From Macrococcoides epidermidis (GTDB lineage: Bacteria > Bacillota > Bacilli > Staphylococcales > Staphylococcaceae): a stretch of DNA of 36,753 nucleotides. Positions 6,758-14,615 of the stretch are shown one piece after another. The stretch lies in the NCBI RefSeq assembly GCF_042659445.1, contig NZ_JBHSSR010000007.1. One strand, given 5' to 3'. Position 1 is the first letter of the stretch. Each line of letters begins with the position of its first letter. The position numbers and the translations under genes were made by a program. The notes under the pieces are model-generated. The model saw nothing but the letters and a program-made list of their open reading frames with translations, was not told where the DNA came from and made no database searches.

Positions 6758-8833
6758 TTAGAATTTATCTTTGTCTAATTTATCAACTTTTGGTTCTGGT
6801 TCATTTTTAGATTCATCGATTGGTGCATCAGGATTTTTTAATTGTTCCTTTACTTCTTCATACGAAGAACCTGCATCTTCTGAATCATTACCGTCAACAT
6901 CTTTAACCGTCACTTTAGAATCATCAGTTTTATCTACTACAACTTCTTTTTCTTTCATGTGATATAGATGTGAATCATCATAGCTTACTTCTGGTAAAGT
7001 ACCGTCAACGAATAAGCTATTGATTTGGTTTGCTACCAATGTTTCTTCTGTTAATAAAGTCTTCGCAATTAAATCAAGTTTATCCTGATGTTTCAGAAGA
7101 ATTTCTTTACATCTCGCGTAACTTTCTTTAATAATACGTTGAACTTCCAGATCAATTTCATACGCAATCTGATCTGAGTAGTTCGGTTCGTGACCCATGT
7201 CACGACCTAAGAATACTTCACCTTGCGTTTGCCCAAATTGTAATGGTCCAAGTTTATCACTCATACCATATTCTGTGACCATCTTACGTGCGATACCTGT
7301 TGCACGCTGGAAGTCATTATGTGCACCTGTAGAAACTTCACCAAATGTGATTTCTTCAGCAACACGACCGCCTAATAATCCGACAATCTTATCTAATAAT
7401 TCAGGTTTAGTCATAAAGTAACGATCTTGTTTCGGTAACATCATCGCATATCCACCAGCTTGACCACGCGGTACGATTGTAACTTTATGAACCATTTCTG
7501 CTTCATCTAATACACAACCGATAATCGTGTGTCCTGCTTCATGCCACGCAACGATATTTCTTTCTTTCTCAGAAATAACACGTGATTTCTTCGCTGGACC
7601 TGCAATAACACGGTCTGTTGCCTCATCAATATCACGCATATCTATCTTCGTCTTACCTTGACGTGCTGCAACAAGTGCTGCTTCGTTTAATAAGTTCTCT
7701 AAGTCTGCACCAGAGAAACCAGGTGTACGTTGACTTAAAGCTTTTAAATCTACTGTTTCATCAAGAGGTTTATTACGCGCATGTACTTTAAGTACTGCTT
7801 CACGACCTTTAACATCTGGTGCCCCTACTTGAATCTGACGGTCAAAACGTCCAGGACGTAATAACGCTGGATCTAAAATGTCAGGTCTGTTTGTTGCAGC
7901 AATCATAATGATGCCTTCGTTCTCACCGAAACCATCCATCTCAACTAATAATTGGTTCAGTGTTTGTTCACGCTCATCGTGACCACCACCAACACCAGCA
8001 CCACGCTGACGTCCTACTGCATCAATCTCATCGATGAAAATGATACATGGTGCATTTTTCTTAGCATTTTCGAACAGGTCACGTACACGACTGGCACCGA
8101 CACCGACGAACATTTCAACGAAGTCAGAACCACTGATTGAGAAGAATGGAACGCCTGCTTCACCAGCAACTGCACGCGCGATTAACGTTTTACCTGTACC
8201 AGGAGGTCCTACTAAAAGCACACCTTTAGGGATACGTGCGCCCATCTTCACAAATTTACGATTATCTTTTAAGAAATCTACAATTTCAATTAATTCTGCT
8301 TTCTCTTCATCTGCTCCAGCTACATCTTTAAAGCGTACTTTTTTCTTTTTATCATCATAAAGTTTTGCTTTAGACTTACCGAAATTCATAACACGGCCGC
8401 CACCGCCGCCGCCTTGTGATTGAGATAGGAAGAAAATAAAGACAAATGCTAATAATAATAATGGAATTAAAGTACTTAACATACCTAAAAATACATTTTC
8501 TTTATCAGCTGGCTTTATATCAAATTTCAAATCACCATCTTGCTCTTCAGCAATTTTAGTGATTTTATCTAAATCTTTTTGGTTATTATACATCAGTACC
8601 GAAGTAAATGTTTCATTTGGTTCAGCACCTTTTAATTTCCCTTTGACTAAATATACATCTTGTCCAGGCTGGATCGTCATTTCTTTAACATTACCTTTTT
8701 CCAGCTGAGACATTAATTTCGTGTATGTCATCTGTTTTGGCATCGAACCCGTGCCATTAATCATTGAAAACACACCGAATAAGACGATACCTATTAGTGT
8801 TACCATCAATATACTACGAAAGGCTTTTTGCAT
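6758..8833 (-). CDS. ftsH: Membrane-anchored ATP-dependent zinc metalloprotease FtsH
   Basis: FtsH is a hexameric AAA+ protease of the cytoplasmic membrane that degrades unassembled membrane proteins and short-lived regulators. In its 691 residues, membrane helices lie at about 7-26 and 117-136 around an extracytoplasmic domain. A glycine run follows, then Walker A GPPGTGKT (209-216), Walker B IIFIDEID (about 264-271), the second region of homology RPGRFDR and the zinc site HEAGH (about 431-435). The C-terminal tail of about 60 residues is acidic and probably disordered. ATG 8833 follows AGGAGG. It lies downstream of hpt, as in B. subtilis. Confidence 0.98.
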   Translation of the reverse strand: MQKAFRSILMVTLIGIVLFGVFSMINGTGSMPKQMTYTKLMSQLEKGNVKEMTIQPGQDVYLVKGKLKGAEPNETFTSVLMYNNQKDLDKITKIAEEQDGDLKFDIKPADKENVFLGMLSTLIPLLLLAFVFIFFLSQSQGGGGGGRVMNFGKSKAKLYDDKKKKVRFKDVAGADEEKAELIEIVDFLKDNRKFVKMGARIPKGVLLVGPPGTGKTLIARAVAGEAGVPFFSISGSDFVEMFVGVGASRVRDLFENAKKNAPCIIFIDEIDAVGRQRGAGVGGGHDEREQTLNQLLVEMDGFGENEGIIMIAATNRPDILDPALLRPGRFDRQIQVGAPDVKGREAVLKVHARNKPLDETVDLKALSQRTPGFSGADLENLLNEAALVAARQGKTKIDMRDIDEATDRVIAGPAKKSRVISEKERNIVAWHEAGHTIIGCVLDEAEMVHKVTIVPRGQAGGYAMMLPKQDRYFMTKPELLDKIVGLLGGRVAEEITFGEVSTGAHNDFQRATGIARKMVTEYGMSDKLGPLQFGQTQGEVFLGRDMGHEPNYSDQIAYEIDLEVQRIIKESYARCKEILLKHQDKLDLIAKTLLTEETLVANQINSLFVDGTLPEVSYDDSHLYHMKEKEVVVDKTDDSKVTVKDVDGNDSEDAGSSYEEVKEQLKNPDAPIDESKNEPEPKVDKLDKDKF

Positions 8834-8871
8834 TCACGTTGTCCTCCTACCTATTTGTAAAGCTAACAAAG

Positions 8872-8880
8872 ATTTTAACA
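8872..8880 (-). promoter_or_regulatory. Candidate ftsH promoter (extended -10)
   Basis: On the minus strand TGTTAAAAT matches an extended -10 (TGnTAAAAT), about 40 bases before the ftsH start codon. The -35 is poor. The 125-base hpt-ftsH gap shows no convincing terminator. Confidence 0.35.
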
Positions 8881-8958
8881 TAATAAATGTTGTTCAATCT
8901 ACTAATTAAACTTACACAATTTTTACAAATTTTATTTTCTTTTCAGTGCAATGCTTCA

Positions 8959-9498
8959 CTATTTAGTATAAACTTCTTCTTTTAATAATCCAATGTATGG
9001 CAGATTACGATATTTTTCCTGATAATCTAACCCATAACCTACAACGAAATCATCCGGAATCTTCTCGCCTACATATTTCGCTTCAATATCTACTTTACGG
9101 CGCATAGGCTTATCTAATAATGTTACGATCTCAATTGAATTCGCTTTGCGATATTTTAATAAATCAACGATTGCATTAAGCGTCGTTCCAGTTTCTAAAA
9201 TATCTTCGATAATAATGATATCGCGCCCTTCAACAGAAACATCTAAATCTTTTAATATTTTAACTTCTCCTGTTGATTCTGTGCCGCCATGATAAGATGA
9301 AACATCCATAAATTCCATCTCAACATGGGTATCAATATGTTTAAGTAAGTCTGCCATAAATAGAATTGATCCTTTTAAAATTCCGACACATAAAGGGAGC
9401 TTCCCTTCATAATCAGCAGTAATTTCTTTTCCAAGACGCTCACAAGCTGCTTCAATCTGTTCTTTCGTTAATACAATCGATTCAATATCGTTATGCAT
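8959..9498 (-). CDS. hpt: Hypoxanthine phosphoribosyltransferase
   Basis: Hpt salvages hypoxanthine (and often guanine) with PRPP to form IMP or GMP. The 179-residue protein carries the PRPP-binding loop IIIIEDILETGTTL (about 95-108) and the flexible-loop and base-contact segments typical of the family. ATG 9498 begins 3 bases after the tilS stop, with AAGGAG inside the tilS end, so tilS and hpt are coupled. The tilS-hpt-ftsH order is conserved in Bacilli. Confidence 0.97.
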   Translation of the reverse strand: MHNDIESIVLTKEQIEAACERLGKEITADYEGKLPLCVGILKGSILFMADLLKHIDTHVEMEFMDVSSYHGGTESTGEVKILKDLDVSVEGRDIIIIEDILETGTTLNAIVDLLKYRKANSIEIVTLLDKPMRRKVDIEAKYVGEKIPDDFVVGYGLDYQEKYRNLPYIGLLKEEVYTK

Positions 9499-9501
9499 GA
9501 T

Positions 9502-10725
9502 TTAGTTCTCCTTTGTAATTATTATTTTATTATTGAAAGGGTGATGGTTAGATTTATAATGGCCAATCGCTATTACTTCATCTTCAACACAAACGATTGG
9601 TATTTTTGGACGGTCGTAAACAGGCACTTTTAAATCTTTAAGAATACGCGCTACTTTTTGATGCATACCGTTGATTTCGATAACATCTCCATCTTTTCTT
9701 GTTCGAATTGTGATTGGTTGAATTTCATCTTTAATTTCTATTTTATAATCATTAAAGTAATATTTCCCGGGTGAAACCACTTCTAATTTGTCATCAATCT
9801 TTTCATTTTTATTTCGTACTATCAATTTATCATAAGCAATTTGAATATGCCAACCTGGAGCGATTGCAAACGAAGCATGTGTTGCATCACTTTGAAGTAC
9901 ACGTATCACTTCATTTAAAAATCCAAAGCTTACAGTATATTGTGTAACATATCTCTGAATAAATGAAAGCAGTACTTTTTGAATGACTAATCGATTTTCT
10001 TCTGACAACTTATATCGTGATAATGCATTATTTTCAATATCTATTTTATAACGCTCAACATGTAAGTCGATTAAATCATCTACATCTTCCATATAATCAG
10101 CTAAATTCAATAACTGATGCTTATCTATCGAAGAATCATCTAATACTTTAAATATATCATTACGAATAAAGTTTCTTAAATATTTGCTGTCTGTATTCGA
10201 TGCATCTGTCATATACGGAACTTTAAATTCATGTGCATATTCTATTAATTCAGCTTTACTCACATTTATTAAAGGACGTATCAGTTGATAACCATCACGT
10301 GCTACCACTTGCTGAATATTTATCGGTTGATAGTTATAACGGTTCGTCATCAGTCTAAAGAATATGGTTTCGAGCTGATCATCTTTATGGTGCGCCGTTA
10401 ATAAACAGTCAATATGCTTTATATTAATTTGTGTTTCAAAAAAATGATATCTAATATCTCGTGCCTCACGCTGGATACTTTTGTTCGGGTTAAATGAATT
10501 TTTAGGTATCGTATAAGTAATTAATTCGATATTATGCTGCTTACAATATGCTTGAATCATTTTTTCTTCTTCATCTGATACGTCACGCAACTGGTGATTA
10601 ACATGCAATGCATACAACTTCTTATGATGATTTAATATGTTCACCTTATCGAGCAATACCATGCTATCGACTCCACCCGAAACTGCAACCGCAACGGTGT
10701 CATATTCATTCCATAAACAATCCAA
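9502..10725 (-). CDS. tilS: tRNA(Ile)-lysidine synthase
   Basis: TilS converts C34 of tRNA-Ile(CAU) to lysidine so that the tRNA reads AUA; it is essential. The PP-loop SGGVDS lies at about residues 16-21, followed by LHVNHQLR and LLTAHHKDDQLET, and then the C-terminal tRNA-binding domains. The 407-residue length is near normal. The start appears to be TTG at 10725: an in-frame stop lies just upstream, and the next ATG falls inside the PP-loop. GAGGTGGTGAG supplies the ribosome-binding site. Confidence 0.95.
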   Translation of the reverse strand: MDCLWNEYDTVAVAVSGGVDSMVLLDKVNILNHHKKLYALHVNHQLRDVSDEEEKMIQAYCKQHNIELITYTIPKNSFNPNKSIQREARDIRYHFFETQINIKHIDCLLTAHHKDDQLETIFFRLMTNRYNYQPINIQQVVARDGYQLIRPLINVSKAELIEYAHEFKVPYMTDASNTDSKYLRNFIRNDIFKVLDDSSIDKHQLLNLADYMEDVDDLIDLHVERYKIDIENNALSRYKLSEENRLVIQKVLLSFIQRYVTQYTVSFGFLNEVIRVLQSDATHASFAIAPGWHIQIAYDKLIVRNKNEKIDDKLEVVSPGKYYFNDYKIEIKDEIQPITIRTRKDGDVIEINGMHQKVARILKDLKVPVYDRPKIPIVCVEDEVIAIGHYKSNHHPFNNKIIITKEN

Positions 10726-10747
10726 AATCTCACCACCTCAACAAAAG

Positions 10748-10775
10748 AAGAGCTCAGGGTCAGACCCTAGCTCTT
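10748..10775 (-). terminator. Intrinsic terminator of yabR, next to tilS
   Basis: The arms AAGAGCT-c-AGGGT and ACCCTAGCTCTT form a 12-bp stem with one bulged base and a 3-base loop. On the minus strand it is followed by CTTTTGTTG and then the tilS ribosome-binding site. No promoter fits between it and tilS. Confidence 0.85.
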
Positions 10776-10795
10776 GATTTAGATAAACAAACGTA

Positions 10796-11182
10796 TTAAC
10801 GCTTTGACCCTCTGCCACCACGACGTGACTCTGTTTGACGTTTAATTGAAGTTAGTCGATCTTCACTGTCTTTTAAGAAATTTGATAATTTTTTTTCAAA
10901 GTCTTCAGGCTTTTTCTCAACTTTTGGCGGTGCAGGTTTTCTTGGGCGTTCTTTCGCTTTTTTAATTGAAAGGCTAATTTTTCCATCATCACCAATTGTT
11001 AATACTTTAACTTCTACTTCATCGCCAACTTTTAAATGTTCAGCAATATTTTCTACGTAACTATCTGCAACTTCACTAATGTGAACTAATCCGCTTTTGC
11101 CTTCAGGTAACTCAACGAATGCACCGAAATTTTTAATGCCTGTAACTTTACCTTTTAATTTGTTTCCAACTTCAATTGCCAT
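10796..11182 (-). CDS. yabR: S1-domain RNA-binding protein YabR (general stress protein 13 family)
   Basis: This is a 128-residue protein with one S1 OB-fold (about residues 1-75: GKVTGIKNFGAFVEL and GLVHISE) and a basic tail ending in RRGGRGSKR. S1 proteins of this type bind RNA or ribosomes; the precise role is not established. GGGAGG precedes ATG 11182 by 13 bases, longer than usual. It has its own consensus-like promoter and a strong terminator, so it can be expressed apart from divIC upstream. Confidence 0.92.
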   Translation of the reverse strand: MAIEVGNKLKGKVTGIKNFGAFVELPEGKSGLVHISEVADSYVENIAEHLKVGDEVEVKVLTIGDDGKISLSIKKAKERPRKPAPPKVEKKPEDFEKKLSNFLKDSEDRLTSIKRQTESRRGGRGSKR

Positions 11183-11223
11183 AAGTTTAATAAATCCTCC
11201 CGATTAATTCTTCATAATATATC

Positions 11224-11252
11224 ATTATATGCTTGATTTTCTCTTTTTACAA
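11224..11252 (-). promoter_or_regulatory. Sigma-A promoter of yabR
   Basis: On the minus strand TTGTAA (11247-11252) and TATAAT (11224-11229) are separated by 17 bases. It lies in the 102-base divIC-yabR gap, about 40 bases before the yabR start codon. Confidence 0.75.
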
Positions 11253-11284
11253 CTTGATTAATCAAATTATCTGTGAAGTCTGAC

Positions 11285-11668
11285 TTATTCAGTTGCATCT
11301 TTCTTTTTATCTTTTTCAGGAATCTTAAAGATTACTTCTCCATCATTACTTAAGAAATATTCACTACGTGCAATCTTTTCAATATATTCTTTACTATTAA
11401 GCTGTTTTAAGCGTTCTTTCAGTGCGATTTCTTTATCTTTAAGTTTTTCCAGCTCGACTGTTTGTTTCGCTTGTTCCTGCTTCAAAGCTCTATTGGTATT
11501 CATTTGCATAAAGAGAAGTAACGTCAAAAATAATAAGATAGCGAGAAGAATGCCTCCGAAGACTGTCATACGCTTTCTTACAATCATGCTACTTTTACGA
11601 TTCAATCGATTAATACGCGCCTGTTCCTTCGTGTATTCATTTTCAATTTTACGTACTTCCTTAGCCAT
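11285..11668 (-). CDS. divIC: Cell division protein DivIC (FtsB-like)
   Basis: DivIC is a bitopic divisome protein that works with FtsL and DivIB (FtsQ) to activate septal wall synthesis. The 127 residues show a basic cytoplasmic N terminus, one membrane helix (VFGGILLAILLFLTLLLF, about 36-53) and an extracellular coiled coil (about 58-95). ATG 11668 is chosen because AGGAG lies 8 bases upstream; the open frame extends to a GTG that sits right at this site. It follows rqcP in the same operon, as in B. subtilis minus the sporulation genes yabP and yabQ. Confidence 0.93.
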   Translation of the reverse strand: MAKEVRKIENEYTKEQARINRLNRKSSMIVRKRMTVFGGILLAILLFLTLLLFMQMNTNRALKQEQAKQTVELEKLKDKEIALKERLKQLNSKEYIEKIARSEYFLSNDGEVIFKIPEKDKKKDATE

Positions 11669-11679
11669 ACGTAACACTC

Positions 11680-11949
11680 CTATTCAAAAGGCTGTTCAAT
11701 TTTTTCTTCTTTTTTTACTTCAAACATTCCTTTTGCATTATCTTTTGTTGCATGTTCTTTCAAGTCTGTGACTTCCACCGTAATGATGCGTTGTCCTAAA
11801 CGTACTTCTAATTCATCACCAACTGCTACAGTGCTTGATGCTTTCGCAACATTACCATTGATTTTAATTCTACCTTGGTCACTCACTTCTTTTGCTAACG
11901 TACGACGTTTAATTAAACGTGATACTTTTAAATATTTATCGAGTCTCAT
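11680..11949 (-). CDS. rqcP: S4-domain ribosome quality control factor RqcP (YabO)
   Basis: RqcP works with RqcH on obstructed 50S subunits to allow alanine tailing of stalled peptides. The 89-residue protein has the S4 fold at its N terminus: MRLDKYLKVSRLIKRR, then GRIKINGNVAK. A charged C-terminal extension of about 25 residues follows. The start ATG overlaps the end of the upstream mazG-like gene by 14 bases; GGTGG inside that gene serves as ribosome-binding site. The partner rqcH is not in this window. Confidence 0.92.
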   Translation of the reverse strand: MRLDKYLKVSRLIKRRTLAKEVSDQGRIKINGNVAKASSTVAVGDELEVRLGQRIITVEVTDLKEHATKDNAKGMFEVKKEEKIEQPFE

Positions 11950-13105
11950 CTATTCCACCTTCAATTTCTTTCAAAGCATCTTTTAAAGATACGTTTTGAA
12001 TTTTATTCAAATCATATAACTTTAAGAAAATATCTGCAAAAATTTTCTCTTTTTTCACAGTACGTTCTTGTTTTCCTTCTTTCGCTTTAGCATCATTCCA
12101 GACATCATGTAATTCATCTACGGTTGATATTGATTCATCTCCAAACACATGTGGATGACGACGAATCATTTTATCGGTAATGCTCTTTACTACTTCTCTC
12201 GCATCGAACATGTAATCTTTTTTCGCAATCGCACTATGAAATACAACTTGTAATAATATATCGCCTAACTCTTCGATGATGTTATCGATATCATCATTAT
12301 CAATCGCTTCAAACAATTCATATGTTTCCTCTAATAAATAACGCTTTAAACTTTGATGCGTTTGTTCTTTATCCCAAGGACAACCATTTTCACCTACAAG
12401 CGTATCCATCACTGCTGTGAAATATTCAAAGTCCCCTGATAATTGCTCATCATTTAATGGCGGTACAAAAAGTGACGTTAAATTTGATAACGCAAAGTCA
12501 TGGTCCATTTCATGTAAAGGTCGCCATATTACATCTGCATCTTCTCCGCGTGCACCTGTAACGATAGCAACATTATGTTCAGCAGGGTAAATTTCTAACA
12601 ACGAAACTTTGACATCACTTGCGATCAACTGATCATACACTTGCGTTACAATGAGACCATTTCTAGGATTAATTGATGATGCCTCAAACATCGTTCCGTC
12701 AAGCATCTGAAAGCCATTGTTTGGATCAAACTGCACTGCCTGGAACAGGTCATCGATAAAACTTTTTCCGCCTAATATTTCAATATTTAAAGTGTCATCT
12801 GCCAGCAATAACTCAGTTGTTGATTCTGCAACCATCGGATGACCGGGCACTGCATAGATAACATCTTCAGTTTCAGCCAGCATTTTCAGGCGACTTACAA
12901 TTTCTTCATAGACATTGCTGAAATCATCATTTTCTTCATATACTTCATCGAAGCTCATCCATTCAATCTCTTCCAGATCTTCTACGACTGGATGTCGCAT
13001 TGTTCTCACATAAACTTTGTCTGCCTTATTTAAAAAGCGATATATCCCAAAAGGTAACTCATCCAGACCATAGTTCCCTAGACCTACAATCGTTATTTTA
13101 TTCAT
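11936..13105 (-). CDS. yabN: MazG/YabN: tetrapyrrole-methylase-like plus NTP pyrophosphohydrolase fusion
   Basis: This is a 389-residue two-domain protein. The N-terminal part (about 1-210, TIVGLGNYGLDELPFG, VPGHPM) resembles SAM-dependent tetrapyrrole methylases. The C-terminal part (about 225-350) is a MazG house-cleaning nucleotide pyrophosphatase with EETYELFEAID and EELGDILLQ, the metal-binding EExxE/ExxD pattern. It probably removes aberrant nucleotides; the role of the methylase-like domain is unknown. It starts 4 bases after the flippase gene with a weak GAGAGTGA site and overlaps rqcP at its end. Confidence 0.93.
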   Translation of the reverse strand: MNKITIVGLGNYGLDELPFGIYRFLNKADKVYVRTMRHPVVEDLEEIEWMSFDEVYEENDDFSNVYEEIVSRLKMLAETEDVIYAVPGHPMVAESTTELLLADDTLNIEILGGKSFIDDLFQAVQFDPNNGFQMLDGTMFEASSINPRNGLIVTQVYDQLIASDVKVSLLEIYPAEHNVAIVTGARGEDADVIWRPLHEMDHDFALSNLTSLFVPPLNDEQLSGDFEYFTAVMDTLVGENGCPWDKEQTHQSLKRYLLEETYELFEAIDNDDIDNIIEELGDILLQVVFHSAIAKKDYMFDAREVVKSITDKMIRRHPHVFGDESISTVDELHDVWNDAKAKEGKQERTVKKEKIFADIFLKLYDLNKIQNVSLKDALKEIEGGIDETR

Positions 13106-13109
13106 CCAA

Positions 13110-14615
13110 TCACTCTCTCATTAATTTATTCATCACACTACCGAATGGTAAATGGTGCCACTCTTCCTGCGTTATAATCTTCCACTTAATCATAGCATAT
13201 AATACAATAATGCCCCCTGTAATCACCCCAATGAGCGCGACAGAAAGCGCGCCGATGCGTGTATTAAAATCTATCATCATTTCAATCTGAATCAATACAC
13301 TCATTACTAAAAGTGTTATGCCCCACTTAATCAGAAATGATTGAAAAGCAATTTCGTACCTGCGTACAACTCCGATATGTAATACGTAGGCATAGACGAA
13401 TAATCCTGTAACTGATGCGAGTGCAGCACCTTTAATATCAAAGAAAGATATCAGTAATAGGTTGAGTATGATTTTTACTGCTAATCCTAAACCAATACCC
13501 CATAGTTGTATGCGATAGTCTTCAAAGATTTGAAGCATAGCAGTGTACATAATGATAAGTGATACGAAAATGATAGCTAACATATAAATAAACAGCGCTT
13601 CATAACCTGCCACTGACTTGAACAGGAACATATTAAATGGTTGAATTAAATTCATTAACCCGATGGCAGCAGCGCTACTAAACACGATCGTAATCTTAAG
13701 CGCACTATTCGCATAGCTATTCATCTGACTTAAATCACGTCTTTGTTTACATTCCGAAAGCAATGGAATCAGTACAAGCGAGAACGACGTGGTCACAATA
13801 AGACCCATTTGAATAAGCGACGCCCCACGATCATATATCCCTTTTAGCGCTCTAGCTTCTTCAAGCGACATTAATGTTTTCAATTGATTAATGACTGTAA
13901 AGCTATCTACGAGTTGCCATAAAATCATAATTAAATAACTTAAACTATAAAAAACAATCAATGTTATAAAACTTCTATATGATCCTATATTATTTCCTCG
14001 GTAATCAATTGTTTGACGTTTATTTTGCCACATTAAATAAATACTTGCTCCGAGTAAACCGACAAATGAACCAAAAATACTTAATGCACCACTTTGATAG
14101 ACTGATAAGTCCATCCATACAAATAATCCAATCGACAATAGTATGATAGATACGCGTAGTACCTGATCAATCACCTGAGAATAAGCAATTTCTTTCATTG
14201 CATGATTCATCTGTAGTTTCCCACGAATCATCGCAACTGCCGGAAAAGGAAGCAATACTAAACTGGAGGCACGTAACATTGTACTTAACATTGGGTCGCC
14301 CATTAAATTTGCAATGATATCGCTACAAATTAATATGACCACTAATACCAATATACTTATCCAGGTAATATGTTTATATAGTTTTCCTATAAATGACTTT
14401 TCATAATGAGATTGACTAATAACTGAGGGAATTGCATTTAACGACAGTACGGAAACTATCGCAATGATTGGATATACTTGCTGATAGGCATAGAGACCTG
14501 TATCACCTAAAATATTTTGATAGGGTACGCGATATATCGCACTTAAAATTTTCACGATTAACATCGTTATTGTCAGTATAATCACGCTGTTAAATGCCGG
14601 GTTCTTATTCTCCAT
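13110..14615 (-). CDS. SpoVB/PST-family polysaccharide flippase-like membrane protein
   Basis: This 501-residue polytopic membrane protein has about 14 predicted helices and the MOP/MATE-like start (VIILTITMLIVKILSAIYRVPYQNILGDTG in part). It corresponds to yabM of B. subtilis, a paralogue of SpoVB and of the lipid II flippases; the substrate is probably an undecaprenyl-linked sugar but cannot be told from sequence. The first in-frame start is a TTG at 14618, but ATG 14615 with AAGGA upstream is better. It overlaps the end of mfd by 11 bases. Confidence 0.88.
   Translation of the reverse strand: MENKNPAFNSVIILTITMLIVKILSAIYRVPYQNILGDTGLYAYQQVYPIIAIVSVLSLNAIPSVISQSHYEKSFIGKLYKHITWISILVLVVILICSDIIANLMGDPMLSTMLRASSLVLLPFPAVAMIRGKLQMNHAMKEIAYSQVIDQVLRVSIILLSIGLFVWMDLSVYQSGALSIFGSFVGLLGASIYLMWQNKRQTIDYRGNNIGSYRSFITLIVFYSLSYLIMILWQLVDSFTVINQLKTLMSLEEARALKGIYDRGASLIQMGLIVTTSFSLVLIPLLSECKQRRDLSQMNSYANSALKITIVFSSAAAIGLMNLIQPFNMFLFKSVAGYEALFIYMLAIIFVSLIIMYTAMLQIFEDYRIQLWGIGLGLAVKIILNLLLISFFDIKGAALASVTGLFVYAYVLHIGVVRRYEIAFQSFLIKWGITLLVMSVLIQIEMMIDFNTRIGALSVALIGVITGGIIVLYAMIKWKIITQEEWHHLPFGSVMNKLMRE

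Noticed and set aside
8940..8965. Possible terminator after hpt (AGTG/CACT hairpin)
   Set aside because: The stem is only 4 bp and no T-run follows on the minus strand.
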